Shown here: in pieces, positions 62,372-64,000 of the stretch
Layout: each line of letters begins with the position of its first letter
Numbering within the stretch: position 1 is the stretch's first letter
NCBI GenBank assembly: GCA_964609025.1
Contig: CAZSQM010000003.1
Coordinates: 1 to 64,000, forward strand
Length of the DNA: 64,000 nt
Origin: SIG307 sp964609025
GTDB lineage: Bacteria; Bacillota; Clostridia; Lachnospirales; Lachnospiraceae
Direction of reading: 5' to 3'
The notes under the pieces: generated by a model
What the model was told of the DNA's origin: nothing
What the model saw: the letters and a program-made list of their open reading frames with translations, nothing else
Database searches by the model: none
Position numbers and translations under genes: made by a program

Positions 62372-62845
62372 ATGGCAGGAAAGGTTTCGGCAGAGCATAT
62401 CAACCCGTTTTTATTATCGGCAGAGCAGATTTTGGCTCAGGTGTGTGGAATTCAGACAAAAATAGGACAGATTTCCAAAGATAATATCGTAATCGACGGA
62501 GAGCCGATGTTTATCATGCTCGGTGTCACCGGAGAAATGACCGGACAGGTCTGCATTGTGTTTGAGCTTGAGGTGGCGAAGGATATTGCTTCGCGCATGA
62601 TGATGGGAATGCCGGTGACGGAAATTGATGATATGGCAAAGAGCGCTTTAAGCGAGCTCGGCAATATGATTATGGGCAATGCCGCGACGTTGCTCTCCAA
62701 CAACAAACTGATGATTGACATTACGCCGCCGACGCTTGCAACCGGAAAAGCAAAGCTGACTTCGCCGGATATCACCTCGATTAAGGTGCCGTTATTGTAT
62801 GAGGGCGGAGAAATTAAACTGTTCTTCCTGCTGAAGTTGGCATAG
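62372..62845 (+). CDS. CheX-like chemotaxis phosphatase-family protein
   Basis: A 157-residue CheC/CheX/FliY-fold protein. The active-site helix SALSELGNMIMGNAATLL holds the ExxN motif (E and N) used by CheX to dephosphorylate CheY-P. Only one such helix is evident, so it is CheX- rather than CheC-like. No che or flagellar gene is nearby, so its target response regulator is unknown. ATG 62372 is preferred over the open frame from 62315 because the N-terminus MAGKVSAEHINPFLLSAEQI fits the fold. Confidence 0.85.
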   Translation: MAGKVSAEHINPFLLSAEQILAQVCGIQTKIGQISKDNIVIDGEPMFIMLGVTGEMTGQVCIVFELEVAKDIASRMMMGMPVTEIDDMAKSALSELGNMIMGNAATLLSNNKLMIDITPPTLATGKAKLTSPDITSIKVPLLYEGGEIKLFFLLKLA

Positions 62846-62854
62846 GGTACAGTA

Positions 62855-62884
62855 AGGTGACGCAGTCGCATCACCTCTTTTTTT
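62855..62884 (+). terminator. intrinsic terminator after the CheX-like gene
   Basis: AGGTGACGC pairs with GCATCACCT (one mismatch) across AGTC, followed by CTTTTTTT. Confidence 0.8.
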
Positions 62885-62917
62885 GGAGTAACAGAGAACG
62901 AAATAGGAGAAAAGTAG

Positions 62918-63472
62918 ATGAGCAAGAGAAAAGCAAGAAATTATGAGTATCAGGGAAAGAAAGCGGCAGAGAAGGCCGTTCCGAATAAAAAGATTCGAAA
63001 TATCGTCATCGGAGCCGGAGGACTGCTTATCTTACTGCTGATTGTGTTAGTCTGTATCGAGTCCGGTCTGAAGAATAAAATTGTAATCAGGAACCGGTCG
63101 GGACACGATATTATTTCGTTGCGAATCTGGTATGAGGACAATTACGGAACCATGACCGAAGTGATGGACTTCGGCGCGGTTACGGCAAAGCAAAAGCTGA
63201 CGGAATCCACGGAGAAGTTAGAGCTTTCCGACCTTTTGGGCGAAGGATGGCTTACGGTGCAGATTGCATTTGCGGACGGTGGGGAAGCTGTGTTACAGAC
63301 CGGGCAGTTTTTGAATGATTTTAACGGCAAAATCACTCTGGAAATAGCAGATACCAGGGCAGAGGACCTGATGCTCCGCTTACAGGCGGGAGAGGGCTTG
63401 TTTAATTCTACTGCCGGGACAAACTGTGATGATGTTTATTATATCAATCCGAAGGACGGTTACATTGAGTAG
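62918..63472 (+). CDS. uncharacterised bitopic membrane protein
   Basis: A 184-residue protein. The cytoplasmic N-terminus is very basic (residues 1-27). One membrane helix spans about 28-48, then an extracellular beta-rich domain of about 135 residues follows with KIVIRNRSGHDIISLRIWYE. Only one Cys is present in the outer domain. No family is recognised. AATAGGAG lies before the ATG. It stands between a terminator and the hydratase gene. Confidence 0.75.
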   Translation: MSKRKARNYEYQGKKAAEKAVPNKKIRNIVIGAGGLLILLLIVLVCIESGLKNKIVIRNRSGHDIISLRIWYEDNYGTMTEVMDFGAVTAKQKLTESTEKLELSDLLGEGWLTVQIAFADGGEAVLQTGQFLNDFNGKITLEIADTRAEDLMLRLQAGEGLFNSTAGTNCDDVYYINPKDGYIE

Positions 63473-63537
63473 AAGATGCGGCGTTACGCTGCTCTGAATA
63501 GAAGAGAGGCGCCTTTTGGCGCGGGAAGGGGAAAGAG

Positions 63538-64000
63538 ATGATTACATTACTGAAAAACGGTGCTTATGTGGTAAACGGTTCTGAAATAATCGAAGATACC
63601 GCTGAGGGAAAACAGAAGCTTTCGGCAATGCTCGGAACGGTTCCGACGGCGGAAGAAGCAAAGAAGGCAACGCTTTCCTACGGAATTTTGGAGGCACACA
63701 ACACCTCCGGCTCTATGGACAAGCTGAAGATTAAGTTCGATAAGCTGACCTCCCATGATATTACCTTCGTGGGTATTATACAGACGGCGAGAGCCAGCGG
63801 ACTGACGGAGTTTCCGGTGCCGTATGTGCTGACGAACTGTCATAACAGTCTTTGTGCGGTAGGAGGTACGATTAACGAGGATGACCATATGTTCGGCCTT
63901 TCCTGTGCGAAGCGTTACGGCGGTATTTATGTTCCGCCGCATCAGGCGGTCATTCACCAGTTTGCAAGAGAAATGCTTGCAGGCGGCGGCAAGATGATTC
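63538..64000 (+). CDS. aconitase-family hydratase, N-terminal part
   Basis: The first 154 residues of a protein running off the right edge. MITLLKNGAYVVNGSEI, LEAHNTSG, ASHDITFVGIIQTARASGL, YVLTNCHNSLCAVGGTINED and GGIYVPPHQAVIHQF match YbhJ-type aconitase-superfamily hydratases. In these, Cys in TNCHNSLCAVGG-like loops would ligate an Fe-S cluster. The substrate is not known for this subgroup. AAGGGGAAAGAG precedes the ATG at 63538. Confidence 0.82.
   Translation, partial: MITLLKNGAYVVNGSEIIEDTAEGKQKLSAMLGTVPTAEEAKKATLSYGILEAHNTSGSMDKLKIKFDKLTSHDITFVGIIQTARASGLTEFPVPYVLTNCHNSLCAVGGTINEDDHMFGLSCAKRYGGIYVPPHQAVIHQFAREMLAGGGKMI

Noticed and set aside
1..64000. tRNA, rRNA and CRISPR loci
   Set aside because: Read for cloverleaf ends, conserved rRNA segments and regularly spaced repeats; none was convincing by eye.

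Overview
The window looks like a chromosomal segment of an endospore-forming Clostridia member, most likely Lachnospiraceae. It carries spo0A, spoIVB, spoIIGA, sigE, sigG and a SpoVD-type PBP beside a dcw division cluster, PrkC/PrpC signalling genes and an Mrp-type antiporter operon. MurE has the DNPR signature of meso-diaminopimelate-type wall synthesis. Nearly every gene is on the + strand; the DUF1292 gene near 7.7-8.0 kb is the exception. Taxonomy is inferred from gene content and order, not from a search.

Region 1 (about 1-5.6 kb) is accessory and AT-richer. It holds a gene tail, a lipoprotein, a broken DUF3795 gene, a P-loop kinase-like gene, a PAS protein, an orphan protein, a methyltransferase, a YbaK-type deacylase, a GNAT and a DUF1232 protein. 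Two unrelated genes here sit inside the same pair of flanking repeats (a left unit of about 84 bp with a perfect palindrome, a right unit of about 59 bp). This resembles a gene-cassette system that I do not recognise. Region 2 (5.6-13.1 kb) has a UvrD/PcrA helicase, a DUF1292 protein, a membrane protein and a giant Ig-like surface protein.

Region 3 (13.1-19.5 kb) is recN-spoIVB-spo0A-glgA. The spoIVB-spo0A gap contains stacked hairpins and 22-bp iterons. The spo0A-glgA gap contains a foldback element of about 388 bp flanked by a 7-bp direct repeat. Region 4 (19.5-36.0 kb) is a housekeeping run: murE, priA, def, fmt, a YugP-like peptidase, rsmB, rlmN, prpC, prkC, rsgA, rpe, a PilZ protein, thiN, ychF and an Lgt-like gene lacking key catalytic residues.

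Region 5 (36.0-48.2 kb) is the division/wall cluster: mraZ with its own operator array, rsmH, an ftsL-like gene, two class B PBPs, murD, ftsW, murA, ftsQ and ftsZ. No mraY, murG, murC or murF is present here. Region 6 (48.3-52.9 kb) is spoIIGA-sigE-sigG, followed by a DUF4474/metallophosphoesterase pair preceded by two inverted Spo0A-box matches. Region 7 (53.0-62.2 kb) is a ten-gene Mrp/MBH-like operon with four proton-channel-type subunits. A CheX-like protein, a membrane protein and the start of an aconitase-family hydratase close the window.
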